This document shows, piece by piece, positions 30,491-38,735 of a stretch of 38,735 nt of DNA. Within the stretch, counting starts at the first letter, position 1. Each line of letters starts with the position of its first letter. This stretch comes from Verrucomicrobiota bacterium (GTDB taxonomy: Bacteria; Verrucomicrobiota; Verrucomicrobiia; Limisphaerales; JACDHS01): NCBI GenBank assembly GCA_013820875.1, contig JACDHS010000038.1, positions 1 to 38,735 of the forward strand, written 5' to 3'. The notes beneath the pieces are model-generated. The model was given only the letters and a program-made list of their open reading frames with translations. It was not told the origin of the DNA and ran no database searches. Made by a program: the position numbers and the translations under genes.

Positions 30491-33400
30491 ATGAAACGAC
30501 AGCTAACCATTGGACTTCTTATTCTCCTCAGCATTCTGACCGTCGTGGTTGCGGCGACTCGCGACGCGCAGTGGAAGAAGGTGGAGGAGGCGGTCAACAA
30601 AGGGTTACCGAAGTCTGCCATCGAAGCTTTGGAGCCGATCATCAAAGAGGCGCTCGCCGAGAAGAAGTACGGGGAAGCCGTTAAAGCGATTGCCCGCAAG
30701 ATTGTCCTCGAAGGCACCATCCAGGGGAATAAACCGGAAGAAAAAATCACCCGGCTGGAGAAGGAAATCGAAACGGCTCCCGCAGAGATCAAACCACTGA
30801 TGCGCACTTTGCTGGCGCACTGGTATTGGCACTATTTCCAGCAGAACAAATGGCGTTTCATGCAGCGCACCGCGACGGCTGAAGCGCCGGGGAGTGATTT
30901 TACCACCTGGGATCTGCCACGGCTGTTTGCGGAGATTGATAAGCATTTCACCAGCGCGTTAGCCGAAGAGAAGATTTTGAAGGCGACGCCGGTTTCTGAA
31001 TTCAATGAAGTGTTGATCAAAGGAACGTTGCCGGATGCGTATCGTCCCACCCTCTATGATTTCATCGCGCATGAGGCGCTCCAGTTCTACACCTCAGGCG
31101 AACAGGCGGCAGCCAAGCCGCAGGATGCCTTTCAGATTTCGGCGGAGAGCGAGATTTTTGCGCCGGCCGAACAGTTCATGAAATGGAAGCCGGACACGGG
31201 CGATACCAACTCACCTGTATTCAAAGCGGTTTCTTTATACAAGGAGTTGTTGCGGTTTCATCAAGGCGACGAAGACAAAAGCGCCTTTATTGATGCGGAT
31301 ATCGGGCGGTTGGTTTACGGGAAGAACATCGCGACCGGTGAAAACAAAAACGCGCGATACATGACAGCTATGCGGCGGGTGGCTAACCAGTGGGAGACGC
31401 ATGAACTCGCGGGCATGGCCCTCTACCACGTTGCGAAAACGCTGCAGGAAGCGACCGAACTTGCCAAGGCGCATGAACTGGGGCGACGCGTCGTGCGGGA
31501 GTATCCGAAGAGCAACGGAGCACAACTGTCTCGCCATCTGATTTCCATCATTGAAGCCAAGTCCGCCAGCATCGTCACCGAACGGGTCTGGAACGCGCCG
31601 ACTCCGATGATCCAGGTGCACTATAAGAATGTGGAATCCGTTTATTTTCGCGCGATTCCATACGACTGGAGTGCGGGGGTAAAGAAAATGCGCCGGCCTG
31701 TCGAACACCTGGATCATGCGCAAAAGGAAGCCATTGTGAAATCCGAGCCTGTTCTTGAATGGTCGCATCAACTGCCGCCCACGCCTGATTTCAAGGAACG
31801 CACCGCTTCATTTCCCGCGCCGCGCGGTTTGAAAGCCGGTTTCTACTTCATCGTGTCGAGTCATCGCGCTGACTTTCAACAGGACGCAAATCAGGTCTCG
31901 GTCGCCGATGTCTGGGTGAGTGATCTCGCGTTTATTTTACGTCCGCGCGCACAGTTGATTGAAGGCTTCGTGTTGCAGGCGAACTCGGGTGAGCCGATCA
32001 AAGGTGTCCGGGTGGATGGCTGGTATAACGATTACCGGGCGAACAAGCTCGTTCCGATCGAGGCTATTCATACCGATGCCAATGGAATGTTCCAATTCAC
32101 ACCGCAGCAAGGGCATCAATATATTCTCCGTGCAAGAATCGGAGAGCAGGAAATTGGTGCGGCTTCCCACACCTATCATAATTGGTGGGATAGAAACACT
32201 GCTCGTGACCAGACCGTCTTGTTCACGGATCGCGCGATTTATCGGCCGGGCCAAACGATTCAATACAAAGGCATCTGCCTGAAGGTGAATCAACAGGAGA
32301 ACAATTATGCTGTGCTCGAAGGGCAGGAAGTCACCGTTGTGTTCCTCGACGCGAACGGGCAGGAGATCGCCAAGCAGAAGCATCGTTGCAATGATTATGG
32401 ATCGTTTACTGGAAGTTTTCCCGCGCCACGCGATCGGTTGATGGGACAGATGACCCTCCAGGTTCATGGTCCGCAAGGGGTCGCCCACATCCGGGTGGAA
32501 GAATACAAACGTCCGAAATTTCAGGTGACACTCGATGCGCCAAAGACCGCTCCGAAACTGAATGAACTCGTGAGCTTAACCGGGCACGCGATGGCTTACA
32601 CGGGCGCGGCAGTGGACAATGCACAGGTGAAATATCGCGTGGTGCGCGAAGTGCGTTGGCCGCAATGGTGGAATTGGGGATGGCATCGCGGCGGCCATCG
32701 CGCCGGTGACCAAAGCCAGGAAATCGCCAACGGCACTTTAACAACGGAAGTGGATGGCAGCTTTACGATTAAGTTCGTGGCGAAACCGGATCTCTCCATC
32801 TCCGAGAAAGATGAGCCGACATTTGTTTTCCGCATTTACGCCGATGTCACCGATAGCGCCGGTGAAACGCGTTCCGATGAACGCACGGTGAATGTGGGTT
32901 ACACCGCGTTGCAAGTGACATTGAACGCAGGAACCTGGCTGGAGCACAACGAACTGTTTGCAGTCAAGATCACGACGCAATCGCTCGATGGGGAACCGCA
33001 GGAAGCGAAAGGGATCGTGCGAATCTATGAACTGAAAGCTCCGGAAAAAGTGCAGCGCGCTCCACTGTCTGGCGGAGAAATCCCATACCATCGCGGGGTC
33101 TCAACAACGGATCAGAACGAAGAAACTGAACCGGATCTTTCGGATCCCAACAATTGGCCGCTTGGAAAAATGGTGGTTGAGAGAAAGTTCACGACTGACA
33201 AGGAAGGGAAAGAGTCACTGCAATTCAAACTAAAGAGCGGGGCTTATCGCGTCCTTCTGGAAACGCAGGATCGATTCGGAAAAAATGTAACGGGAAAACT
33301 CCCCCTGCAAGTACTGCAACCAAACGCGAACAAGCTCGCGATCAAAATTCCGAACCTGGTGGTCGCAACGACCAACTCCTATGAACCGGGAGAAGAATTC

Positions 33401-36400
33401 CTGGCTCTGTGGGGAACCGGTTATGACACGGGCCGCGCCTTCATTGAAATTGAGCATCGGCACAAAATCCTTCGCAGTTACTGGACGAAGCCGGGTCGGA
33501 CGCAGGAAGCGATCAAGCTGGCGATCAACGAAACAATGCGCGGTGGTTTTACTTTGCACGTGACCCAGGTGCGGGAGAATCGGGCTTACCTGACTACGCA
33601 AAATATCCAGGTGCCATGGAGTAACAAGGAGCTGGAAATCAAATGGGAACATTTCACTTCGAAGCTTGGGCCGAACCAGAAGGAAACCTGGACGGCGGTG
33701 GTGCAGAAGCGGAGTGATGGAGTAATGGGGAAAAGGAGTGGTGAGGGGAAGTCAGATCCCAGCACTCCAAAACTCCAACACTCCAATACTTCTGAACAGT
33801 TCGCCGCCGAAATGGTCGCGACTCTGTATGACAAGTCGCTGGATACTTTCGTTCCCCATCATTGGCTGCAACGGTTCGGGATTTTTTACCAGAACCATTC
33901 GACGGCGCGGCCGAGCTTTGAAAATAGTGCGAAACGTTTTCAAAGTTATCGCTCCGACTGGAACTCGTTCGCTGGCGTGCCAAACATCACCTATCGGTCC
34001 TTCCCGCCGGAGCTGACGCAGAACTACTATGGTTACCGGTTTTCCCGAGTAGGCGGACGCGGTGGAGTGGCAATGGCAGAAGCCCCAAGCGCAAGCACCG
34101 CCAGGGCGGAGAACGGTCTCGTTGCGCAAGATGCCTTCTTCGAAACCGGCGAACTGCTGGCCCTCAGTCCGATACCGGGTTCGAAACGGGAGATGAAAGA
34201 CAAGAATGGCCAATCTCCAGAAGAAGCGCAAACTGGAGAAAAAGAGCCCGACCTCGAAAATGTCACCGCTCGCAAAAACTTAAATGAAACTGCCTTTTTC
34301 TTCCCGCAATTAACCAGCGACAGCAATGGCGTCGTGCGCATGACATTCACCATGCCGGAAGCATTGACCGAATGGCGCTTCATGGGTTTCGCACATGATA
34401 AGAATGTCCGCTCCGGATTTATCGAAGCCAAAGCGGTCACATCGAAAGATTTGATGGTGCAACCGAATCCGCCTCGCTTTTTACGTGAGGGCGACGAAGT
34501 GGAATTCACGGTTAAGGTGTCGAATCAAACGGATACGCCACAGCAGGGCAAGGTGCGGTTGACCTTTGCGAACGGTCTTACGGAAAAGTCGGTGGACGAT
34601 TTGCTGGGTAACAAATCCACGGAACAAAGTTTCGATATTCCCGGCATGCAATCGCGCAGCTTCGGTTGGCGGATCAAAGCGCCGGAAGGAATTTCGGTGC
34701 TCACTTACAAAGCGGTGGGCGCAACGAGCAAAGTGTCCGACGGCGAAGAAGGTTTTCTGCCGGTGCTGTCGCGTCGCATTTTCATAACGGAATCATTGCC
34801 ATTGCCGATCCGCGGTCCGGGCACAAAGCATTTTGAATTCACCAAGCTGCTGCAATCCGGCAAGTCCGACACGCTCAAGAACGAGGGGCTGACAGTGCAG
34901 ATGGTTTCCAATCCAGCGTGGTATGCAGTGATGGCGTTGCCTTACCTGATGGAGTTTCCGCACGAATGTTCCGAGCAGGTATTCAACCGGTTTTATGCCA
35001 ACGCACTGGCGCGGCACATTGCGAAGTCCGATCCTAAGATCCATCGGATCTTCGAACAATGGCGTGGCACTTCCGCGCTCGATAGTCCGCTGGAGAAGAA
35101 CGAGGAACTGAAGAGTGTGGTGCTGGAAGAAACGCCCTGGGTTCGCCAGGCACAGAGTGAAAGCCAGGCGCGCAAGAATGTGGGAATCTTGTTCGAAGAT
35201 AACCGGCTGAACTACGAAACCGATCGCACCCTGCAAAAGCTCGCCGAGATGCAGCACAATGATGGTGCGTGGCCATGGTTCCCCGGCGGACCGGGCAACG
35301 ATTATATCACCCTCTACATCACGACTGGATTCGGTCGTGTGCGTCATCTGGGTGTCGAGGTGAATGCGGAGCCAGCTGTTCGCTCGCTGGATCGTTTGGA
35401 TAATTGGATCGACGCCACTTACCGTGAAATCCTGCGTCGCGGTCACGAGGATAAGAACAATCTTACCCCGACGATTGCGTTGTATCTGTATGGTCGGAGT
35501 TTCTTCCTCAAGGACAAAGCATTCGAACCGAAGCCTCGGGAAGCGGTGGATTACTTTCTCGGGCAGGCGCGGAAATATTGGCTGCAACTCGATAACCGCC
35601 AATCTCAGGGACACCTCGCCATCGCACTGAACCGTTTCGACGATCAGAAAACAGCGCGCGGCATCATGGCCTCTATCAAAGAGCGCTCTGTCACTGATGA
35701 AGAAATGGGAATGTTCTGGCGCGACCTCGAATTTTCCTGGTGGTGGTTCCGTGCGCCGATCGAAACGCAGGCGTTGATGATTGAGGCGTTCGATGAAGTG
35801 ATGAATGACGCTGAGGCGGTCGAAGATTGCAAAGTCTGGTTGCTGAAACAGAAACAAACGCAGGATTGGAAAACCACCAAAGCGACTGCTGATGCGGTCT
35901 ATGCGTTGCTCCTGCGCGGGACAAGTCAATTGGTCAGCGATGCGCTTGTTCAGGTGACGATCGGTGGCCAGGAAATCAAACCAGAAAAAGTCGAAGCTGG
36001 AACAGGCTTCTATGAGAAACGTTTCACCGGTCCAGAAGTGAAACCGGCGATGGGCGAGATCACCGTGAAGAAAGTGGATGAAGGAGTCGCCTGGGGGAGC
36101 GTGCATTGGCAATACATGGAAGACATGTCCAAAGTCACACCGCACGAAGGCACGCCGTTGAAGCTGAAGAAAACTTTGTTCAAAAAAGTGAACACCGCGC
36201 GCGGCCCGGAACTGCAACCGATCAAGGGCCATCTCGAAGTCGGCGATGAACTGGTTGTCCGGATCGAACTCCGCACGGATCGCGACATGGAATACATGCA
36301 CATGAAAGATCAGCGGGGCAGCGGGACGGAACCGGTCAACGTTCTCTCGCGTTACAAGTACCAGGACGGCCTCGGCTATTACGAATCCACCCGCGATACC

Positions 36401-36568
36401 GCGAGCCATTTCTTCATCGATTACCTGCCGAAAGGGGTTTACGTGTTCGAATATTCAACCCGTGTTCAACTTCGCGGGAACTATCAAAGTGGCATCGCCG
36501 AAATCCAGTGCATGTATGCGCCGGAGTTTAACAGTCATTCGGAAAGCTTTCCGTTGGTGGTGAAATAG
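30491..36568 (+). CDS. Large bacterial alpha-2-macroglobulin with thioester motif
   Basis: The 2025-residue protein starts at the ATG 30491, nine codons after an alternative TTG, with a signal peptide (QLTIGLLILLSILTVVVAAT). Order: helical N-terminal region (about 20-380), carboxypeptidase-regulatory-like domain (about 489-560), MG2 domain (LFTDRAIYRPGQTIQYKG, from about 579), further macroglobulin domains (about 650-1070), A2M domain around 1270-1330 (LTSDSNGVVRMTFTMPEALTEWRFMGF), and the thioester motif Cys1493-Ser-Glu-Gln in PHECSEQVFNRFYANALA. An alpha/alpha-toroid complement-like domain (about 1590-1830) and C-terminal receptor-like domain follow. Such proteins trap proteases in the periplasm. 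The usual neighbour, the peptidoglycan synthase PbpC, is absent. Bases 33711-33790 hold an in-frame repeat insertion. Confidence 0.92.
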   Translation: MKRQLTIGLLILLSILTVVVAATRDAQWKKVEEAVNKGLPKSAIEALEPIIKEALAEKKYGEAVKAIARKIVLEGTIQGNKPEEKITRLEKEIETAPAEIKPLMRTLLAHWYWHYFQQNKWRFMQRTATAEAPGSDFTTWDLPRLFAEIDKHFTSALAEEKILKATPVSEFNEVLIKGTLPDAYRPTLYDFIAHEALQFYTSGEQAAAKPQDAFQISAESEIFAPAEQFMKWKPDTGDTNSPVFKAVSLYKELLRFHQGDEDKSAFIDADIGRLVYGKNIATGENKNARYMTAMRRVANQWETHELAGMALYHVAKTLQEATELAKAHELGRRVVREYPKSNGAQLSRHLISIIEAKSASIVTERVWNAPTPMIQVHYKNVESVYFRAIPYDWSAGVKKMRRPVEHLDHAQKEAIVKSEPVLEWSHQLPPTPDFKERTASFPAPRGLKAGFYFIVSSHRADFQQDANQVSVADVWVSDLAFILRPRAQLIEGFVLQANSGEPIKGVRVDGWYNDYRANKLVPIEAIHTDANGMFQFTPQQGHQYILRARIGEQEIGAASHTYHNWWDRNTARDQTVLFTDRAIYRPGQTIQYKGICLKVNQQENNYAVLEGQEVTVVFLDANGQEIAKQKHRCNDYGSFTGSFPAPRDRLMGQMTLQVHGPQGVAHIRVEEYKRPKFQVTLDAPKTAPKLNELVSLTGHAMAYTGAAVDNAQVKYRVVREVRWPQWWNWGWHRGGHRAGDQSQEIANGTLTTEVDGSFTIKFVAKPDLSISEKDEPTFVFRIYADVTDSAGETRSDERTVNVGYTALQVTLNAGTWLEHNELFAVKITTQSLDGEPQEAKGIVRIYELKAPEKVQRAPLSGGEIPYHRGVSTTDQNEETEPDLSDPNNWPLGKMVVERKFTTDKEGKESLQFKLKSGAYRVLLETQDRFGKNVTGKLPLQVLQPNANKLAIKIPNLVVATTNSYEPGEEFLALWGTGYDTGRAFIEIEHRHKILRSYWTKPGRTQEAIKLAINETMRGGFTLHVTQVRENRAYLTTQNIQVPWSNKELEIKWEHFTSKLGPNQKETWTAVVQKRSDGVMGKRSGEGKSDPSTPKLQHSNTSEQFAAEMVATLYDKSLDTFVPHHWLQRFGIFYQNHSTARPSFENSAKRFQSYRSDWNSFAGVPNITYRSFPPELTQNYYGYRFSRVGGRGGVAMAEAPSASTARAENGLVAQDAFFETGELLALSPIPGSKREMKDKNGQSPEEAQTGEKEPDLENVTARKNLNETAFFFPQLTSDSNGVVRMTFTMPEALTEWRFMGFAHDKNVRSGFIEAKAVTSKDLMVQPNPPRFLREGDEVEFTVKVSNQTDTPQQGKVRLTFANGLTEKSVDDLLGNKSTEQSFDIPGMQSRSFGWRIKAPEGISVLTYKAVGATSKVSDGEEGFLPVLSRRIFITESLPLPIRGPGTKHFEFTKLLQSGKSDTLKNEGLTVQMVSNPAWYAVMALPYLMEFPHECSEQVFNRFYANALARHIAKSDPKIHRIFEQWRGTSALDSPLEKNEELKSVVLEETPWVRQAQSESQARKNVGILFEDNRLNYETDRTLQKLAEMQHNDGAWPWFPGGPGNDYITLYITTGFGRVRHLGVEVNAEPAVRSLDRLDNWIDATYREILRRGHEDKNNLTPTIALYLYGRSFFLKDKAFEPKPREAVDYFLGQARKYWLQLDNRQSQGHLAIALNRFDDQKTARGIMASIKERSVTDEEMGMFWRDLEFSWWWFRAPIETQALMIEAFDEVMNDAEAVEDCKVWLLKQKQTQDWKTTKATADAVYALLLRGTSQLVSDALVQVTIGGQEIKPEKVEAGTGFYEKRFTGPEVKPAMGEITVKKVDEGVAWGSVHWQYMEDMSKVTPHEGTPLKLKKTLFKKVNTARGPELQPIKGHLEVGDELVVRIELRTDRDMEYMHMKDQRGSGTEPVNVLSRYKYQDGLGYYESTRDTASHFFIDYLPKGVYVFEYSTRVQLRGNYQSGIAEIQCMYAPEFNSHSESFPLVVK
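33711..33790. repeat. Palindromic low-complexity repeat inserted in the alpha-2-macroglobulin gene
   Basis: The stretch starts ggagtgatggagtaatgggg and ends cactccaaaactccaacact, so its two sides are inverted versions of a ggagtgttggagt-type repeat. It encodes a low-complexity peptide (SDGVMGKRSGEGKSDPSTPKL, then QHSN) between two conserved macroglobulin strands (KETWTAVVQ and EQFAAEMVATLYDKSLD) that are normally close together. The frame is kept. Confidence 0.7.
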
Positions 36569-36676
36569 CCGTGAACCCCGGAATTGGGATGTATGACTGA
36601 TTTATTTCAGACAGGCTGACGTGAAACCGTTCATGGGTGCATCGGGTGGACGGATGTCTCCTTGATTAGTCATCCT

Positions 36677-36697
36677 GTTCAACAAAAAGAATTGAAC
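36677..36697. terminator. Weak stem-loop between convergent genes
   Basis: A 6-bp inverted repeat (gttcaa/ttgaac, 9-nt loop) lies between the end of the alpha-2-macroglobulin gene and the convergent rhomboid gene, 15 bp past the rhomboid stop. It is too weak to be more than a candidate. Confidence 0.25.
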
Positions 36698-36711
36698 ATG
36701 AAACACGCTTT

Positions 36712-37608
36712 CTACGCCCTGCGCGTCGCAGCGTAGCCCCAGCCAGCACCGACGACCAGGCCGCCGAGGTGAGCCCAGTTGGCGATTGGCAGTATATTCG
36801 TGAAGCCAAACCCCAGCCAAATCAGCATCATCGTCACGGTTTGTTTGTGAAGGAAAAGGCCACTGCCTGGCTCATATTTGCCTTTCATCCAGACATAACC
36901 GAGCAGGGCGTAAACAACGCCGGACATGCCGCCGAAGAGTGGACTGCCACCGATGACATACTGAGCCCAGTTGGAAATGGTGGCACTGACCACGACCAGT
37001 GCCAGGAGTTTTCCTGTTCCTTCCAAAGTTTCGACCATCCCTCCCAAGTCGCGCAGCCAAAGCATATTGAAGAGGATGTGTATGATCGACATATGAACAA
37101 GCATCGGAGTCAGCAACCGCCAGACTTCTCCGGAGCGAATTTCAGGAGACCCGAGCAATCGCTCAAACATGTCTGGACTTGCCTCGTAAATGCTGAAGAG
37201 GAGAAAAGGAACCTGGGTTAAAACTTCATTACCAAACCTCGTCCAGAAAAACACCAGAACCGAGGCGGCGATGAGAACTGCCGTTAGCGGCCCAACGCCA
37301 AAGACCACAAAACGACGAAAAATGTTGTCGCGTGTTCGGACCCGTTGCCTGAATTCTTTCGATTCCTTTTCCTGCGCTGCCCGCAAGTCACTGGCTTTCG
37401 CTGCTGCAGCAAATTGTTGGTCATCAGGATTGGCGCGAAAAGTCGCCAGCCATTGCGACGCTTTGGCGAGGTCATCATCGGAATGAACCCAGATTTGCCA
37501 GGCGTCCTGGTTGCCGGGGTCGATCTGATTTGAAATTCCCTGGACGTAGAGAAAATCGCTGAACTGCCGCGCTCTCGTTTCCGAATCGATTTCACCAATT
37601 GTTCGCAC
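36712..37608 (-). CDS. glpG: Rhomboid intramembrane serine protease (GlpG-like)
   Basis: The 298-residue protein has a GlpG-type cytosolic N-terminal domain (1-90) and six predicted membrane helices. The catalytic Ser229 lies in FGGMSGVVYALLGY (GxSG) and the catalytic His280 in NWAHLGGLVVG. His172, His177 and Asn181 in VHMSIIHILFNMLW are the conserved helix 2 residues that shape the oxyanion hole. Rhomboids cut transmembrane segments of membrane proteins. The start is a GTG without a clear ribosome binding site. It follows the SnoaL-like gene by 64 bp in the same direction and may be transcribed with it. All catalytic residues are present, so it should be active. Confidence 0.9.
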   Translation of the reverse strand: MRTIGEIDSETRARQFSDFLYVQGISNQIDPGNQDAWQIWVHSDDDLAKASQWLATFRANPDDQQFAAAAKASDLRAAQEKESKEFRQRVRTRDNIFRRFVVFGVGPLTAVLIAASVLVFFWTRFGNEVLTQVPFLLFSIYEASPDMFERLLGSPEIRSGEVWRLLTPMLVHMSIIHILFNMLWLRDLGGMVETLEGTGKLLALVVVSATISNWAQYVIGGSPLFGGMSGVVYALLGYVWMKGKYEPGSGLFLHKQTVTMMLIWLGFGFTNILPIANWAHLGGLVVGAGWGYAATRRA

Positions 37609-37672
37609 GGTCTAATTTGTGCACACGAGGCCGATCAAGACAAGCGTTCCTGACCCGAACGGGACGATAAGG

Positions 37673-38098
37673 TTACCGAACTGCCTCGGCAATCTTCACC
37701 GTATCGGTGAACTGTCGAAAGCGGATGATCCGTCTATTCCGCACCTCGTAGACGTGAGCGAAAGCGGCCATCATTGATTTGCCGGTTCGTTTATGAGTTC
37801 CGCGATATTCGCCGAGTGCAATGATGGTTTCACCGGCGTCGAGCCATTCAGAAACAGGTGCTTCCCATGATTCCCATTCGATTCGGAACTTTGTGAAAAC
37901 TTCGTCTAGAACAACTTCGGCGCCCACATACCGTCCACCACCGGGAAAGCCTTCATTTTGAATCCATTCAATGTCCGGAGCGAAGATCTGCAAAACCCCC
38001 TCGCGATCATTGGCGCGGAATGCAGCGTAAAGCCGTTGCACAATTTCCAGATTGTTCATTACGGTGCGATCGTAGTCCAAGATTCTAATCTCGCCCAT
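37673..38098 (-). CDS. SnoaL-like (NTF2-fold) protein
   Basis: The 141-residue protein has the cone-shaped NTF2 fold of SnoaL-like polyketide-cyclase/limonene-epoxide-hydrolase relatives: NNLEIVQRLYAAFRANDREGVL (helices 1-2), LQIFAPDIEWIQNEGFPGGG, then YVGAEVVLDEVF, and strands ETIIALGEYRGTHKRTGKSM, FAHVYEVRNRRIIRFRQFTD. The function of family members ranges from catalysis to ligand binding; none can be named here. A second start at 38059 (MNNLEIVQ) is more typical for the family; the first ATG is preceded by GGGGGA. It follows the DoxX gene by 19 bp, so the two are probably one operon. Confidence 0.85.
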   Translation of the reverse strand: MGEIRILDYDRTVMNNLEIVQRLYAAFRANDREGVLQIFAPDIEWIQNEGFPGGGRYVGAEVVLDEVFTKFRIEWESWEAPVSEWLDAGETIIALGEYRGTHKRTGKSMMAAFAHVYEVRNRRIIRFRQFTDTVKIAEAVR

Positions 38099-38117
38099 TT
38101 AAAATCCCCCGGGGTCG

Positions 38118-38585
38118 TCAAGGTTCATGTAACAGAGGTTTGCGTTCGGCAATCCGCTCACTGCCGGACCGGAGTCGGGCAACGGCATGTCCGAGGGTAA
38201 ACCGTCCCGCGCCCAGCAGACCAATGGCTGCGGTGACGAGCGCCAAGGTGAGTGGGAATTCCATTCCTCCTTGCTGGCTATCGAACCCTCCGTTGCGCAA
38301 TGCAAAGCATGCGACGAGCATGGTGGCGACCAATGGAATCGCTGCCCAACTTGTGCGAAGACCGACGATCAAAGCCAGACCGCCAAAAAACTCAACGCCC
38401 GCTGCAAGCCCGGCGTTGAGTTGCGGAAATGGTATGCCGAGGGAGGCCAGATAGCCCGCGAATCCGTTCAGGCCGCCGAATAACTTCTGGGCACCATGGA
38501 AGACGAAGACCGCGCCGGTGATTCCGCGCAACAGGAGTAGTGCGGTGTCGTGTGAGAATTGATTTTCAACATTTGCAGTTTTCAT
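38118..38585 (-). CDS. DoxX family membrane protein
   Basis: The 155-residue protein has four transmembrane segments in the DoxX pattern: LLLLRGITGAVFVFHGAQKL, then LNAGLAAGVEFFGGLALIVG, then WAAIPLVATMLVACFAL, then LTLALVTAAIGLLGAGRFTL. FHGAQKLFG and EFFGGLALIVGL are family signatures. Related proteins are linked to thiosulfate:quinone oxidoreductase subunits or, in the MadS/DoxX group, to membrane redox protection; no specific role can be assigned here. It heads a probable operon with the SnoaL-like and rhomboid genes. No ribosome binding site is obvious before the ATG. Confidence 0.88.
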   Translation of the reverse strand: MKTANVENQFSHDTALLLLRGITGAVFVFHGAQKLFGGLNGFAGYLASLGIPFPQLNAGLAAGVEFFGGLALIVGLRTSWAAIPLVATMLVACFALRNGGFDSQQGGMEFPLTLALVTAAIGLLGAGRFTLGHAVARLRSGSERIAERKPLLHEP

Positions 38586-38735
38586 AATAATTTTGAGATT
38601 TTTTGATCCTAGTTAGTGTCTGGCGGGAAACTAATTTGAAGTTGACTGGCATTGATTGGGGTGAGGATTGAGGGGAGTGAATGTTGGAGATGAAGATGAA
38701 GCTTTTCGAGGGATTGGACGTCTGAGAGTGCAACA
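38586..38735. other. Upstream region of the DoxX operon
   Basis: The last 150 bp of the window hold the presumed promoter of the minus-strand DoxX-SnoaL-rhomboid cluster. I see no gene and no strong promoter match. A purine-rich stretch (gggtgaggattgaggggag) near 38659-38677 stands out. Confidence 0.4.

Noticed and set aside
34793-36409. Long minus-strand open frame (538 codons) inside the alpha-2-macroglobulin gene
   Set aside because: The plus strand encodes conserved macroglobulin domains through the whole stretch, and the minus-strand product has no recognisable content. It is an antisense shadow caused by codon bias.

Overview
The window looks like chromosomal DNA of a soil- or freshwater-type member of the Verrucomicrobiota, Pedosphaera/Limisphaerales-like. 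This is inferred from gene types, not from a marker gene. It is rich in exported proteins of unknown function and carries a very large thioester alpha-2-macroglobulin, a DUF3604 protein, a GspG-tailed membrane protein and a Tat-exported protein. Intergenic DNA is packed with palindromic repeats and gene debris. The only RNA gene seen is a tRNA-Val(GAC) at 1092-1166. There is no phage, CRISPR or intact transposase gene.

Layout. 1-1500: the C-terminal part of a PD-(D/E)XK-like nuclease, a small unknown gene, the tRNA and a triple hairpin. 1507-6108: exported or membrane proteins, mixed with a WYL-tail chimera, a truncated PIN toxin with a possible small partner, and a 229-bp direct duplication. 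6279-8429: a secreted glycoside-hydrolase-like protein. 8591-12544: a beta-lactamase-fold serine hydrolase, then a graveyard of nucleotidyltransferase remnants, three large palindromes and a deleted partial copy of the glycoside hydrolase. 12545-15609: a Tat-exported unknown protein and an NlpC/P60-like protein, followed by a mosaic of two gene fragments. 15949-20528 (minus strand): a tight sulfur operon. 20871-25555: unknown, GNAT, lipoprotein and membrane genes. 25916-36568 (plus strand): the GspG-tailed protein, a 40-bp palindromic array, the DUF3604 protein and alpha-2-macroglobulin. 36712-38585 (minus strand): DoxX, SnoaL-like and rhomboid genes.

How genes work together. The clearest pathway is the sulfur operon. 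A metallo-beta-lactamase/double-rhodanese fusion (CstB/persulfide-dioxygenase type) is followed by a broken YeeE-like gene, two YeeE/YedE (thiosulfate-type) permeases, a DUF421 membrane protein and a sulfite-oxidase-family molybdoenzyme. Together they suggest uptake or handling of thiosulfate and persulfide, and final oxidation of sulfite to sulfate.

The most unusual aspects are structural. (1) A roughly 300-bp array of eight palindromic units repeats every 40-41 bp at 27568-27871. (2) A dispersed motif (core gtgaggactgaccctttt) lies exactly at the broken ends of several gene fragments. (3) Three genes in the window each have a second, truncated copy elsewhere in the same window, and the end of a fourth gene recurs. 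(4) A palindromic repeat has been absorbed in frame into the alpha-2-macroglobulin gene. Together these point to active repeat-linked copying and deletion of gene pieces.
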